From the NCBI GenBank assembly GCA_027575765.1, contig JANBPT010000813.1, positions 1 through 21,837 on the forward strand: a DNA stretch of 21,837 nucleotides. Reading direction: 5' to 3'. Below are positions 1 to 9,481 of this stretch, in pieces. The notes under the pieces are model-generated. The model did no database searches and had not been told where the DNA came from. It saw nothing but the letters and a program-made list of their open reading frames with translations. The translations under genes and the position numbers were made by a program. The DNA comes from Tieghemiomyces parasiticus (Eukaryota; Kickxellomycota; Dimargaritomycetes; Dimargaritales; Dimargaritaceae). Within the stretch, counting starts at the first letter, position 1. Each line of letters opens with the position of its first letter.

Positions 1-2390
1 GGAGGGTGAGAGTGAGTGGGAAGGACAAGGATAGCAAATCCCTACGCCCTTCGGCCAGAGTGAGCTGACCAAGAAAAGGTCTTTTGCCTGAAAAGTATAT
101 ATCTCACTGTGCCTACTCAAGCGGAGCCTTCGGCACGACGCGTTCTTTCCGCAGTGTCGATTAATGCGCAATCTAAAGGCCCAGCCAGCACGTCAAATAA
201 CCCCTGATCATCATTGAAACCACCGCCCCCTTTACCAACACATACCCCTTAATGGGTGCCAGAGCTATGCCACGGCGGTGCCGTAGAGGGGCGAATTGGT
301 TTCGGCATTTTTACAGGGGAAAATCGCTCCCCGCCAGCCAACGACAGACCTGCCCTGATCAATTGACGCGCTGGGACTTTGGGAACCTTGGGCAAACGCC
401 AGAGCCTGAACCGGCTCGGCACATGGAGCCTCTCTCTCCTGTCAGTGCCTCCAACGCCACCCGCAGCAGCCAGTTCAGATGCCTCAGTGCTTCAATACCA
501 ATCGTAAGAAATGGTACCTTCAATAGCCATTGAACCCAATAAACTAAAAAAAATACCCGACCCATTATCAAGTGCAGTGCTACAGGGTGCGATATAAATT
601 AAGCCATAACCGAGTACAGGCCTATTATGAACGACTATCACACTGCAAGTCTGGCCGCCATGCTACATGGTATAGTGTCTATAAGAACAACCCGCTCATT
701 TGGCACATTTTATCTTTTCCTAATCTACATGCGTAGCGCGACTGACACGACAGGGCTTCTACCCCGTTATAATTACTGGTGGCGAAACCCAGTAGGGTGT
801 GTTGGACACGCGCCGCTCGGTACCGTGGTTGTCCGTTTCCTCACGCTAATAAGACAGCCCAACCGACGTTGGGTAGTGCTGAAAGATGCCGCCGTGTTTG
901 GTACAGGTGGAGAATATTCGCGATCATGGTTTGAACCTTGGCTAGCCGCCCGGAACCCAATGGTCCATAGATTACCATGTACCCGCAATTTGTCTCCTTG
1001 AATAGTTAGTACCCGTTTTTAGCGGTTAGCCCGCTCCACCTACGCGCTACCGTGGTAAGCCACATCTTTTGCTACGCCTACTGCATCCAGTGCTGGTGGC
1101 TACATACGCGCCCATAGTGTTTAGCCACCAGTCTGTTCTGTTGGCTACTTAATTGGCAGAGCTCGGTCCCTTGTAAAAAAAGAAAGACTGGCTGGTGCCA
1201 ATGATCTACTTGACGGACTTGCGGCCTGAAAGATGTACCTGGCCGGAAGCAGTGCGGTCTGGCCGTTCAATTTTGATATGGTGGACCAGTAGGCGGCGGG
1301 AAAAACAAACCTGCTCACGTTAAACGCAGCTAGGTCAGGTGGCATCGGCCGACAGTACTCAGTAGAAATGCGCCCAATTTGTCTCACTACAGTTTCTCTC
1401 CTCGATATATCCATCGTAGTGGTAGATCCGCATGTGGGGAAAGCGGGGCTAGACGCCCTCAGTCCGGAAGCCGGTGTAATTAACTTTTCGGATAGAAATG
1501 TGGCTCGGACGGAACTATTGGCCAATCACAGGGACTGACATTAACTGCCGCTCTATGGCCGGTAGATCGAACACTTAATTGAACCACCGTCCCCAAGGTT
1601 CCCATAGCGCCTCTCATCTCACGATGTAAGTAATGACGGGTGAGTGGATCTCATGGAGGCCTTAGACCTGAGGTGATGTTGTGAAAGTTTTGTGATGGGA
1701 GTAAGGTGGCGTACCAACGGCAATAGACGTCTAACCCCATTTGGTGGCCCAAAATATACTGGTAAAAAAAGGGGGTGATTACGATTCTGCTGTGTACCCA
1801 GTCACATGTACTGAAATGGCCGCTAATTTCCTCAATTACGTTTTAAAGTCAGATGCTGTCTGGCAAACAAGCTACCGCCATACACCACCACCATAGCGGT
1901 TAGGTATGGTGAAATAGACTCTGTCAATGTTCCCACCACTTGTCCCTAGTTATCGAATTGTGCAATATTTAGGGTATGGATTTTGCGGTACTTAGGACCC
2001 CAGCTACCGCCTTTGTACATCGGGCCATAAAGATTAGTCAAGTCTCCCGAGAATCAACCTTCTACCCCCAAATTTTACTCAAATTTCACGCCAGTAGGAC
2101 CAGCCAGTCGTACATGTCCTGTCGCAGTTTAACAAAAAGCATCACTGTGCAATCTAAAAACACTAGCTTCGAAGACTCACCAACATCAAAATGGGAAGAG
2201 AAATACACTGTACATACTATGCCGAAAATCATGCAGAGTAAAGCCGGAATAAAACCACGCGTCCAGGTGCCGCGTCCTGGTAAACCATGAATGGGTCCCT
2301 GGGGAGAGGAGCGAGACCACCACGTGGTCAGGTCGGTATTATTAAAAATAAAATTACAAAATAGAGCACGAGGCCTCCATAAAATATCGC
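1..2390. other. Gene-poor region upstream of the tRNA
   Basis: No protein gene can be supported here. Open frames are short (under about 130 codons), overlap in opposing frames, and show no recognisable family motif or compositional bias. Base composition appears lower in GC than in the coding part of the window, and the sequence looks like unconstrained spacer. No tandem repeat array, long terminal repeat or transposase motif was seen by eye. The last 50 bases before the tRNA are AT-rich, as expected upstream of a Pol III gene. Confidence 0.6.
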
Positions 2391-2461
2391 GGTTGTGTGG
2401 TGTAATGGTTATCACTCTAGACTTTGAATCTAGTAATCCGAGTTCGATCCTCGGCACGACC
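2391..2461 (+). tRNA. tRNA-Gln (anticodon UUG)
   Basis: This is a 71-nt cloverleaf. The acceptor stem GGTTGTG pairs with CACGACC (one G-T pair). A D-arm with GTG/CAC stem follows, then an anticodon stem CTAGA/TCTAG around loop CTTTGAA, so the anticodon is TTG at 2424-2426 and reads CAA (Gln). The T-arm has stem CCGAG/CTCGG and loop TTCGATC, which contains the internal B-box promoter. No intron interrupts the anticodon arm. The 3' CCA is not encoded, as in eukaryotic nuclear tRNAs, and a T6 run follows directly. The internal sequence TGGTGTAATGGTTATCACTC is characteristic of eukaryotic tRNA-Gln/Glu genes. Confidence 0.96.
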
Positions 2462-2467
2462 TTTTTT
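2462..2467 (+). terminator. RNA polymerase III terminator of tRNA-Gln
   Basis: Six consecutive T residues begin at the base after the discriminator end of the tRNA. A run of four or more T on the non-template strand is the standard Pol III stop signal. Confidence 0.9.
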
Positions 2468-3594
2468 AGGCCCATTATTAGTTGCTTTTAGCTTTCTTCT
2501 TATTGTTAGTAGTCAACGCCAGTATGTGCTGATGTAAGAAGTCATCTGAGCGGTCATACATATCCAATGTATGGGCATGTGCCTTTATTTTGTTTATATC
2601 CAACTCGGGACGTAGGACTCCCCTGTGCGACTGAGGAGTACTAATCCCCTATAGTCCACTGACAGTGGTGCACAACCATGCCAGCCGCATCCCACGTGGC
2701 AACTGTCGTCATAAGAGATGCTTGGCTTACTATATCTGTAGCTTAGGCATAATATACCTGGGTGTAGAGCGTGGGCCTGAAGGACCCCAGGGGACGATTA
2801 ACTCTACTCTCTCGCCCCTGCAAAGGGCCATGGGAGCCTCATTCCCGGATGCTGGCTTCATTTTACCGATTACTACAAACGACACTACCATCGCCATCGA
2901 GGTTCGCCCTCCTAACGCCTGACCAAGGGGTCGCGAAGGGTAAGGGGTCCACAACCATGTTGCACATGTCCTTTCATGCCCTCCCCTTCTTCCTTGGCAA
3001 GTAGGTCCTGTGCATTGGGCCAGAATTCGAGGTATATATGTCTTGTACCTGTTGATGGGAAGGGCGTTCATTTTGGCGACCCATGTTGGCAACCGAACTG
3101 GCACCCGAGGGTCAGCCCCTTGTACTTATGATTGTGGGCCAGTCGGTTCCACAAAGGGTTGTCAATGTCTAACGTGCCTATCGACTTAATTACATTGATC
3201 GTTTGCCTGCCATCAAAACCTCTTAAATATTTTTTTGTACCCCCACCCTCCGCCACCCCCTCCTTTGTAGGTCGAACCTCTGCCATGTGTTGAGTGTTAA
3301 AATTTATCGACGAGCCTTTTATTTTTCAACATCCACCCGCTTGATTTCGACACACTAAGGCCATTGCACCTTACCGCCACGCTCAAGCTTGTCCACCGGC
3401 GTCATCGACTTCGTCGTTGATGTTCTTCCTGCCGCAAACTACCACCACATCCTACTCATTACTAAAAACCCTTAGGCCGGCATCTCCACGCTACCTAGAT
3501 GGCTTAGGTTTATCATTATCTATTCACATCCCATGCCAACGACCCACTTTCCGCATACTGGACCAATTGCTATAGTTCATCAGTACCTTATACC
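2468..3594. other. Spacer between tRNA-Gln and the 7TM-RGS gene
   Basis: I see no gene here. Frames are short and unrecognisable. The last 300 bases (about 3240-3590) become C/T-rich, which matches the pyrimidine-rich leaders upstream of other plus-strand genes in this window, so this part is probably promoter and 5' UTR of the downstream gene. No clear TATA element was found close to its ATG. Confidence 0.5.
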
Positions 3595-5337
3595 ATGTCC
3601 TCCAATCCCACCCGGGCCGAAGTCCCCAGTCAAGACTTTACGCACCTACAAGAGCGCATGATCATTTTCATCCCCATCATCGCTGTCGTTTCCCTCTTCC
3701 ACCTGGCCTCCACAGGCTTATTCTGGTACCGTGGGCGAACTAGCCGGGACCTGCAGCGGCGGTCGGTTCCGCTGGTCGTCGTGACGGGCCTAGCGGCCTT
3801 CCTGGTCTGTGCCCTATACCTCTCACGAAACATGCCCTACGTACCGTGTACAGTGGCACACATTGGCTCCTACTTTGGTTTCTACTACGTCCACACTGCG
3901 CTGTTTGCTCGTTCTCTCCGGCTGATCGCCATGGCCCAAACTGCCCGCGCCAAGGTACGTCGGCTCCTCCACCCGGAAGGACCCCGCGAGTTCTGGGAAC
4001 GCCACGACCGGATCGCCCGGATCCTAATTGACGACCACCGACTCCTCGGCTACATGTTTTTGCTATCGAGTCCGCTGACCATTTTCGCCATCGTGGCGCT
4101 CATCGTCTCGCCCGAGTACGGGCTATTGGCTGATCATCTCGAGTGCCCCCTAAGGTGGGAAGGTGTTCCGGTTACCTGCGTGAGCTGCCTCTACGTCTTG
4201 GTGATTTTCCCCGGGCTTATCTACTGTATGCGGCATATCCGCGACGCCTACGCCATGCGGAATGACCTTATCGTGACCTGCTGTACCAGTCTGGCCTTTG
4301 ATGTGTTCTTCCTGGTATGCAATTTCCTACCCCCGCAGACGCTCTATCCGCTCTCGCCGCTGGTCTTACCCACCATCAGTGTGGTGGTCATCCAAATCTC
4401 CTCGGTGTTTCTACCCTGGCTCGGCGCCGAACGACAGGCCCGCCGCACCCGTGGACAACCCTTTGCTCATACCCATGCAACCTTCTACCACGTGATGAAC
4501 GATCCGGACCTAGCCTCGCTGTTTTGCAAGTTTTGCGAGCACAATTTCTGCACCGAGTTACCGTTCTTTCTGATGGACTACCAACGTTTGAAGGCCCTAT
4601 GCGTGCAAAACGTACGGGGCCGGAAACCGTCGATGCGGTTGACCGCTCCGGTCCTGGTTCTGGCTAAACGACCGACGCCACGTCTTCCTGGCTTCTGCAC
4701 TTCAATTACCGTGAGCCCCTCGGGGATCCATGCGACCCCCGCCCCCACCGCCGCTAACGCCACAACTGGCCAAACGGTATCAACAACAACAGTCCCGGTG
4801 GCCCGAAATTCTTTCGACCAGGTACTGGATCCCACCGCCACACCGACTGACACCCGGTCCCTGGATAACCGCCGTGATGGGACCCTGACGGGGATTAACA
4901 TTTGGTACGCCACTCTCCAACCGCCCCATGACTCTCCGCCCCCGTCGCTTTTCACGTTTGAGGGTAACCACTCGGCATCATTGCAAACGCAGGGAGCAAT
5001 CGTGCCAGGCTCTTCCGGCCCACCCGTCTGCCAGGTCACACCGCTCCCGGAACCCATCATAGCTGATCTCGGGTCCATCGGAGAGAAGAACACGGTCCCA
5101 GCCGACCTGACCATTGATTTCTACCGGCTCTATGAGCGCTACTTTACCCACGACTCGGCCTGGGAGGTCAATGTTCACGGCCGCACCGTGGCCCGCCTGC
5201 GCAATCTGGTGAGCGCCGAACGCTACACCTGGACCATGTTTGACGTGGCCCGGGAGGAGGTGGCCCAGCTCCTCATGGAGGACGTGTTTGCCAAGTTCTT
5301 GCGGGTCAACCATGATCTGATCGGGGCTCCAGGCTAG
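3595..5337 (+). CDS. Seven-transmembrane RGS-domain protein (GPCR-like regulator of G-protein signalling)
   Basis: This is an intronless gene of 580 codons. Seven hydrophobic segments are visible at about residues 22-44, 57-76, 85-113, 150-172, 192-212, 223-245 and 254-275, giving a GPCR-like N-terminal half. Residues 303-335 (DPDLASLFCKFCEHNF..., ...ELPFFLMDYQRLK) match the opening helices of an RGS domain. Residues 508-573 (DFYRLYERYFTHDSAWEVN, then FDVAREEVAQLLMEDVFAKF) match its closing helices, including the conserved D-A-x-x-E-V and LLMxD-x-F-x-x-FL pattern. RGS domains accelerate GTP hydrolysis by G-alpha subunits, and 7TM-RGS fusions are known in plants (AtRGS1) and fungi. Plasma-membrane location and G-alpha as partner are inferred from the family. 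The oddity is a Thr/Pro/Ala-rich insert of about 170 residues between the two RGS halves. The gene is convergent with TOM70. Confidence 0.85.
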   Translation: MSSNPTRAEVPSQDFTHLQERMIIFIPIIAVVSLFHLASTGLFWYRGRTSRDLQRRSVPLVVVTGLAAFLVCALYLSRNMPYVPCTVAHIGSYFGFYYVHTALFARSLRLIAMAQTARAKVRRLLHPEGPREFWERHDRIARILIDDHRLLGYMFLLSSPLTIFAIVALIVSPEYGLLADHLECPLRWEGVPVTCVSCLYVLVIFPGLIYCMRHIRDAYAMRNDLIVTCCTSLAFDVFFLVCNFLPPQTLYPLSPLVLPTISVVVIQISSVFLPWLGAERQARRTRGQPFAHTHATFYHVMNDPDLASLFCKFCEHNFCTELPFFLMDYQRLKALCVQNVRGRKPSMRLTAPVLVLAKRPTPRLPGFCTSITVSPSGIHATPAPTAANATTGQTVSTTTVPVARNSFDQVLDPTATPTDTRSLDNRRDGTLTGINIWYATLQPPHDSPPPSLFTFEGNHSASLQTQGAIVPGSSGPPVCQVTPLPEPIIADLGSIGEKNTVPADLTIDFYRLYERYFTHDSAWEVNVHGRTVARLRNLVSAERYTWTMFDVAREEVAQLLMEDVFAKFLRVNHDLIGAPG

Positions 5338-5798
5338 AATATCCAGGCTTGGATACTCTCCAAGGGGTTCCAGTCAGGCTGTAAGCTCCAACGGAAACAA
5401 CCCTGTCGGTTGGATAGCTTCGTTGGACCTGCCCCCCCCCCTCCTCAATGGCCCTGACCCAATCTGATCACTTCTGGGGAGGGCAATATATTACTTTTAA
5501 TCAGTTACATCATACTAAAGCGTGTAATAGGAAACCAAATCCTGGTGTACTGGTCCAAGTATTGGTATAAGCAAAACGCAATCATAAACAAAACGTTTAT
5601 ATGGAAGACTTCCCCCTTTTTTCTTTGGTGGGAAGTGAACGTCGGCCATAATAAAAAAATGCAAAAGACCGGAGGGGGGGGGGAAGGCGAAGTCTGACTT
5701 ACATCGGGCAAAAGCCAACACGGACCGGAACTTGCTGATAGTGGGCCAAGCAGCCCCCTCTTCAAGGGAGAGGATATTGGAGGGAAGGGGAGGTTCGC
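5338..5798. other. Convergent intergenic region between the 7TM-RGS and TOM70 genes
   Basis: This holds the 3' flanks of two convergent genes and no gene of its own. An AATAAA hexamer lies on the plus strand at 5650-5655, and an ATTAAA-like hexamer on the minus strand near 5496-5501. If both are used as poly(A) signals, the two transcripts would overlap at their 3' ends. Homopolymer runs occur: C9 near 5432 and a G-rich tract near 5671-5685. Confidence 0.5.
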
Positions 5799-7691
5799 TC
5801 ACATGCCCCCACCGCTCAGTTTGGCTAACAGGCGGGGATTCTTCTGGAGGATCTGGAGCTGCATACGGGTGGACTCCCGCACGCCGATGGTGCTGGCAAC
5901 CTCTTCCTTGGACCGGCTGAGTCGAGTGAGTTCGTCGAGGTACTTGAAGGCCTCTTCGAAACGGGCGGACTGGTGGTAAATCTGGGAGGCAGCGGCGACG
6001 GCCAGTTCGCACTGCGGGTCGATCTCGAGGGCACGGGCGATAGCGGCGGAGGAAGCCTCGACGTCTTCTTTATAATGGAGGCTGGCGAGGGCCTTGTTGA
6101 CCCACACCAGGGCATGGCGCGGGTCCTTGGTGGTGGCCTGGTCGAGCTGGGCCATCCCTTGGTCCACCTTCCCCTGGTCAATGAAGACCTCCGCAAAGTA
6201 GTTGTGGACGTCGGCGTTGTCCGGGAACCGTTCGATGGCTTCTTCAAATGTGGCCTGGGCGCTGGCCACCTCGCCAGCCTTGTATTGACTGACACCCTTC
6301 TGGATGTAGGCCGTGACAAAGTCCGGGTCGTGCTTGATGGCCTCATCGAAGGAATTGATGGCATCCCGGAAGTTGTTGGTGAAGAAGAACACTTGGCCCT
6401 TCTGGAAGTGCACCTCGGTGGGATCGGCCCCCGTGACCTTCTCAGCGGCCTCCACGGCCGCCACTGCCTCCAGCATGCTGCGGCGCTCGATGTAGAAGTT
6501 AGCCTTGCGAAGATGCGGGGTCAGGTCAGTCGGATCGGCCGCGATGGCCGCGTCAAGGTCGGCCAGGGCCGGCTCCACGTCGCCGCGCAGGATGTGTAGG
6601 GTACCCCGCAGGGTCAGAGCCTTGGCTTCCAGGTCACCCAATTCACCCTCCCGTAGGGCGGTCTCGACGTGCTCGAGGGCGGCCGGGTAGTCCTCAGCGG
6701 TCAGGTAGGCCTGGGCCTGCCAGAAGGCCCGCGGGCCAGCAGGCAGCGCGTCCAGGTCGGCGGGCGGGCTGGCCAGGGCCGGGTCGGGACGGAAGTTGGT
6801 GAAGAAGCCGCGGATGAGGGAGGCGGACTGGAAGTGCGGCTGGCGATTGGCGAAGATCTTTTCAGCCTCATCCTGGGAGTACTTGCCCACCACACGCTCC
6901 AGAGCGGAGGAAGCAACGTTGTTCTTGAACTCGTCCAGGATACAGGCCTCCGTGAGGTCCTCCATGGCCGGACGGAGGTCGCCCAGCTTCTCGTGGGCCG
7001 TGGCCCGGCGCACCAGGGCCTTTACGTAGGTCGGGTCGAGGGCCAGGGCGGCGTCGCAGTCGGCAACGGTGTCACGGGGTCGGTCGAGCTCGTTGTAGCC
7101 GGCGGCCCGGTTGGCGTAGAACACAGGGTCCTTGACGAACCGCAGGGCCTGGGTGTACAGCTCGATGGCCTTCTCGTACTTGCGGCCGCTGAAGAACTTG
7201 TTGCCCTTAGACTTGATACCCGTGGCATACTCGCGGCGCTGGGCCTCGGAGAGCGCTTCAATCTCGGCGTCAGTCAGCTGGGTGGGGTCGAGCACCTTCC
7301 CGGTAGTCACGTCAGCCTCGGCGGACGACTCGGTTTCCGTTGTGGCCTCCGCCTTGGTATCGACTTCGGGTTTGGCCGCGGGCGCGGTACCGGACGACGA
7401 CGAGGGCCGGGGCCGACGTTTACCTTTGCCCTTCTTCTTGGTGCTGCCGCCGCTGCCCTTGGACGACGAAGAGGTGTAGTACCAGAGGCCCAGCGAAGCA
7501 ATGACCAGAGGCGGCAAAGTGACCGCTAGGTAGAATTTCCAATCGCGGTTATCGAGGAGACTCTTCAGGCCGCCGGTTGGGGCTCGCGCTGGGACTGGGT
7601 CAGCGGCATTGAGGTTCAGACGGTCGGCCGTACGGGCGATCTGGTCGGCGCTGAGGCTAGGGACCGCGGGGTGGGTTGGTGGAGGGGCCAT
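5799..7691 (-). CDS. TOM70: Mitochondrial import receptor Tom70
   Basis: This is an intronless gene of 630 codons; yeast Tom70 is 617. A short N-terminus is followed by one membrane anchor at residues 53-72 (FYLAVTLPPLVIASLGLWYY) and a basic, Lys/Arg/Ser-rich stretch (78-100). A long array of TPR repeats fills about residue 155 to the end. The first repeats carry the two-carboxylate clamp that binds the EEVD tails of Hsp70/Hsp90: K160, N164, N194, K224 and R228. Later repeats would form the preprotein-binding groove. Tom70 sits in the outer mitochondrial membrane facing the cytosol and hands carrier-type preproteins to the TOM pore. The start is supported by a near-ideal context (CCGCCATGG on the coding strand) and by the correct position of the anchor. 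It converges on the 7TM-RGS gene and diverges from the PP2C gene. Confidence 0.93.
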   Translation of the reverse strand: MAPPPTHPAVPSLSADQIARTADRLNLNAADPVPARAPTGGLKSLLDNRDWKFYLAVTLPPLVIASLGLWYYTSSSSKGSGGSTKKKGKGKRRPRPSSSSGTAPAAKPEVDTKAEATTETESSAEADVTTGKVLDPTQLTDAEIEALSEAQRREYATGIKSKGNKFFSGRKYEKAIELYTQALRFVKDPVFYANRAAGYNELDRPRDTVADCDAALALDPTYVKALVRRATAHEKLGDLRPAMEDLTEACILDEFKNNVASSALERVVGKYSQDEAEKIFANRQPHFQSASLIRGFFTNFRPDPALASPPADLDALPAGPRAFWQAQAYLTAEDYPAALEHVETALREGELGDLEAKALTLRGTLHILRGDVEPALADLDAAIAADPTDLTPHLRKANFYIERRSMLEAVAAVEAAEKVTGADPTEVHFQKGQVFFFTNNFRDAINSFDEAIKHDPDFVTAYIQKGVSQYKAGEVASAQATFEEAIERFPDNADVHNYFAEVFIDQGKVDQGMAQLDQATTKDPRHALVWVNKALASLHYKEDVEASSAAIARALEIDPQCELAVAAASQIYHQSARFEEAFKYLDELTRLSRSKEEVASTIGVRESTRMQLQILQKNPRLLAKLSGGGM

Positions 7692-9481
7692 GGCGGGGAG
7701 AATAAAGGACGGGAAAACTTCAAGAGCTGTTGGCGGCGGCTAGCGAGGGCTCACGAGATGAGTGGATGCAACTAGATCCGGCGGGCGATCGGGGGCAGGT
7801 CGAGTCGGCAATGGACTGTACAAGGCGGGAGGAGGCGGATCACGACGACGGCTCGGGATAAAGGGAAATACAGCCTCAGGGGGAGGGGGGGTAAAGTTGG
7901 GCAGAAGTACAGTAACAGTGGGAGAGGGAGGGGCAAGCAGCCACCCTTCGTCTTGTGAGCCCGAGAGGCGTGCGAGGCCAGACGTTAGTGCTGGTTGTGG
8001 ACTGCGTTGAGAAAAAAAAGTATGACGACGGCTTGCGGGCGGGGCGGGGGATGGGTTGGGCGGGGTGTTGATGACGAAAGCGCGGGTTATGGGCTAGAGG
8101 AAAGGGGTAGTGGTATTTCCGCGCCGCCCATCGTATCATTCATCGTTAGGCAACCCTCTGAATGACCCCGTGGATCAGAAAGCCTGTGGCGTGCTAGCTA
8201 TTGGATAGTATCCTTGTTGGCCCGAGAGCCCGGGAGTTTATGGGAACAAACCTATCCTACACCATATACCCTATTCCCCGGACAGCTGGCCCGTAGGTGT
8301 CGACAGACTGTCCACTCGCATCCATTGCAGTGTAAGCACTTCAACGTTGCAGTACCTTTCAAAGGCGGTCGGTGCAACGGCGGTAGGGCCGGAGCTGTCT
8401 CCAGGAGCGCTGGGCTACGCAGCATGCGTCTAGAAGATGCTATCCCACCTCCGAACTGATCCTATGCGTAGACCCTGCGGCCGGCTGCCGCATTCCCACT
8501 GTGCCACTACTTAACGGCCTATCACCTTAGCCCCGTCTATACCTTGCTCCCGAGGCCGTCGTTCTCCCGAGCGGCCGGGTTCTCCAGCATGCCAGATTAC
8601 TCGCCAGGATTGGTCAGCCAGGGCTGTACAAGGCAAGGCTCGCCACACACCACCCCCCCTCCTGACCACGGCCGACGGAATGAATACCTGTGGGTGTGAG
8701 TGCAGGAGCCCCTCTATACCAGGCGCTGACAGGCCAGTTTCCACCAGTCTACACCCCGCACAGGTGACACACATCGGCCAACCTGGTGACGACCTTGCCC
8801 GTCATCGTCGCCTCCCATCCCCACTCCACTGCTGTCAAGCGCAGCCCTCCAATCCCCTGGCCGCCCATCCGTGGCTTTGTTCTGGCCGAGGTGCTTGTCA
8901 TCAAATTTGGCCGATCCACGTGATCCCTGCGCCAGGACGAAGCGCTCGGTTGATTCCCAAACCCTACGGGTGTCAGAGCGGGAGTGGAGCCAGCTAGGCT
9001 TGCGGCGGTGGCCCGCCGGCTGGGGTGGCGCTCCGGACCCGGCTCCCGACGTCTCAGCCCGCCGCTTTCCGCTGCGCCAGATTTTACGGCCGGCGGGCGG
9101 GTAGCGTGGTGGTCATGTAACATGTAAGTAAAGGCGAGGGACCAGCCGCTTACGGCTGGAACCGCATACCTTCTCATCTCGACGACCGTCGCAACCCCTG
9201 ACCTGTACCTTTCCTCCAGCCCAGGCTCTGGCCGCATTGCTAACCTCGACCCCTCACTTCTGCCTCGTCTCCTCCATCTGAGCCCCGCTCCTCGCGCCAC
9301 GTCCAGGTCACCACACGGGCTTCCCTGCCCTGGCCATCACCGCCTGTTGCCTAACCTCCGCCACCGCGTATTCCGCATTCCGTTACTCTTCACGCCGTGC
9401 CGCATCTCTCACCGCCCGCCCATGTGCCGTGTCTCCCTCGCCTTCCGCTTCTGTTCCGCCGTATAGTAGCCCCACGCCACT
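7692..9481. other. Divergent spacer between TOM70 and the PP2C gene
   Basis: No gene could be supported in this 1.8 kb. The first 450 bases, upstream of TOM70, are G-rich on the plus strand, so pyrimidine-rich on the TOM70 coding strand. Bases 9120-9480, upstream of the PP2C gene, are C/T-rich on the plus strand. Both look like promoter and 5' UTR sequence. The middle (about 8150-9100) is mixed sequence with short unrecognisable frames. A further upstream PP2C exon in 9120-9480 cannot be excluded. Confidence 0.5.
8037..8065 (+). other. G-quadruplex-prone tract upstream of TOM70
   Basis: Six G-runs of three to five bases are separated by loops of one or two bases (C, C, AT, TT, C). This satisfies the usual G3-loop(1-7) x4 pattern with room to spare. 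It lies about 350 bp upstream of the TOM70 ATG on the strand that is template for TOM70. Folding and function are inference. Confidence 0.55.

Noticed and set aside
2086..2475. Minus-strand open frame (129 codons) spanning the tRNA
   Set aside because: It overlaps the tRNA-Gln gene entirely and has no recognisable domain.
3262..3280. Minus-strand B-box-like sequence (GGTTCGACC), hinting at a second tRNA
   Set aside because: The flanking bases do not form a T-stem, and no acceptor or anticodon arm can be drawn.
4578..5114. Minus-strand open frame (178 codons) inside the 7TM-RGS gene
   Set aside because: It lies opposite the low-complexity RGS insert and shows no recognisable motif. Codon bias of the sense strand explains the lack of stops.
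6669..7529. Long plus-strand open frame (286 codons) opposite TOM70; a second one at 5973-6599
   Set aside because: They are antisense shadows of a GC-rich coding sequence. The products are Gly/Val/Arg-rich with no family resemblance, whereas the opposite strand encodes a full Tom70.
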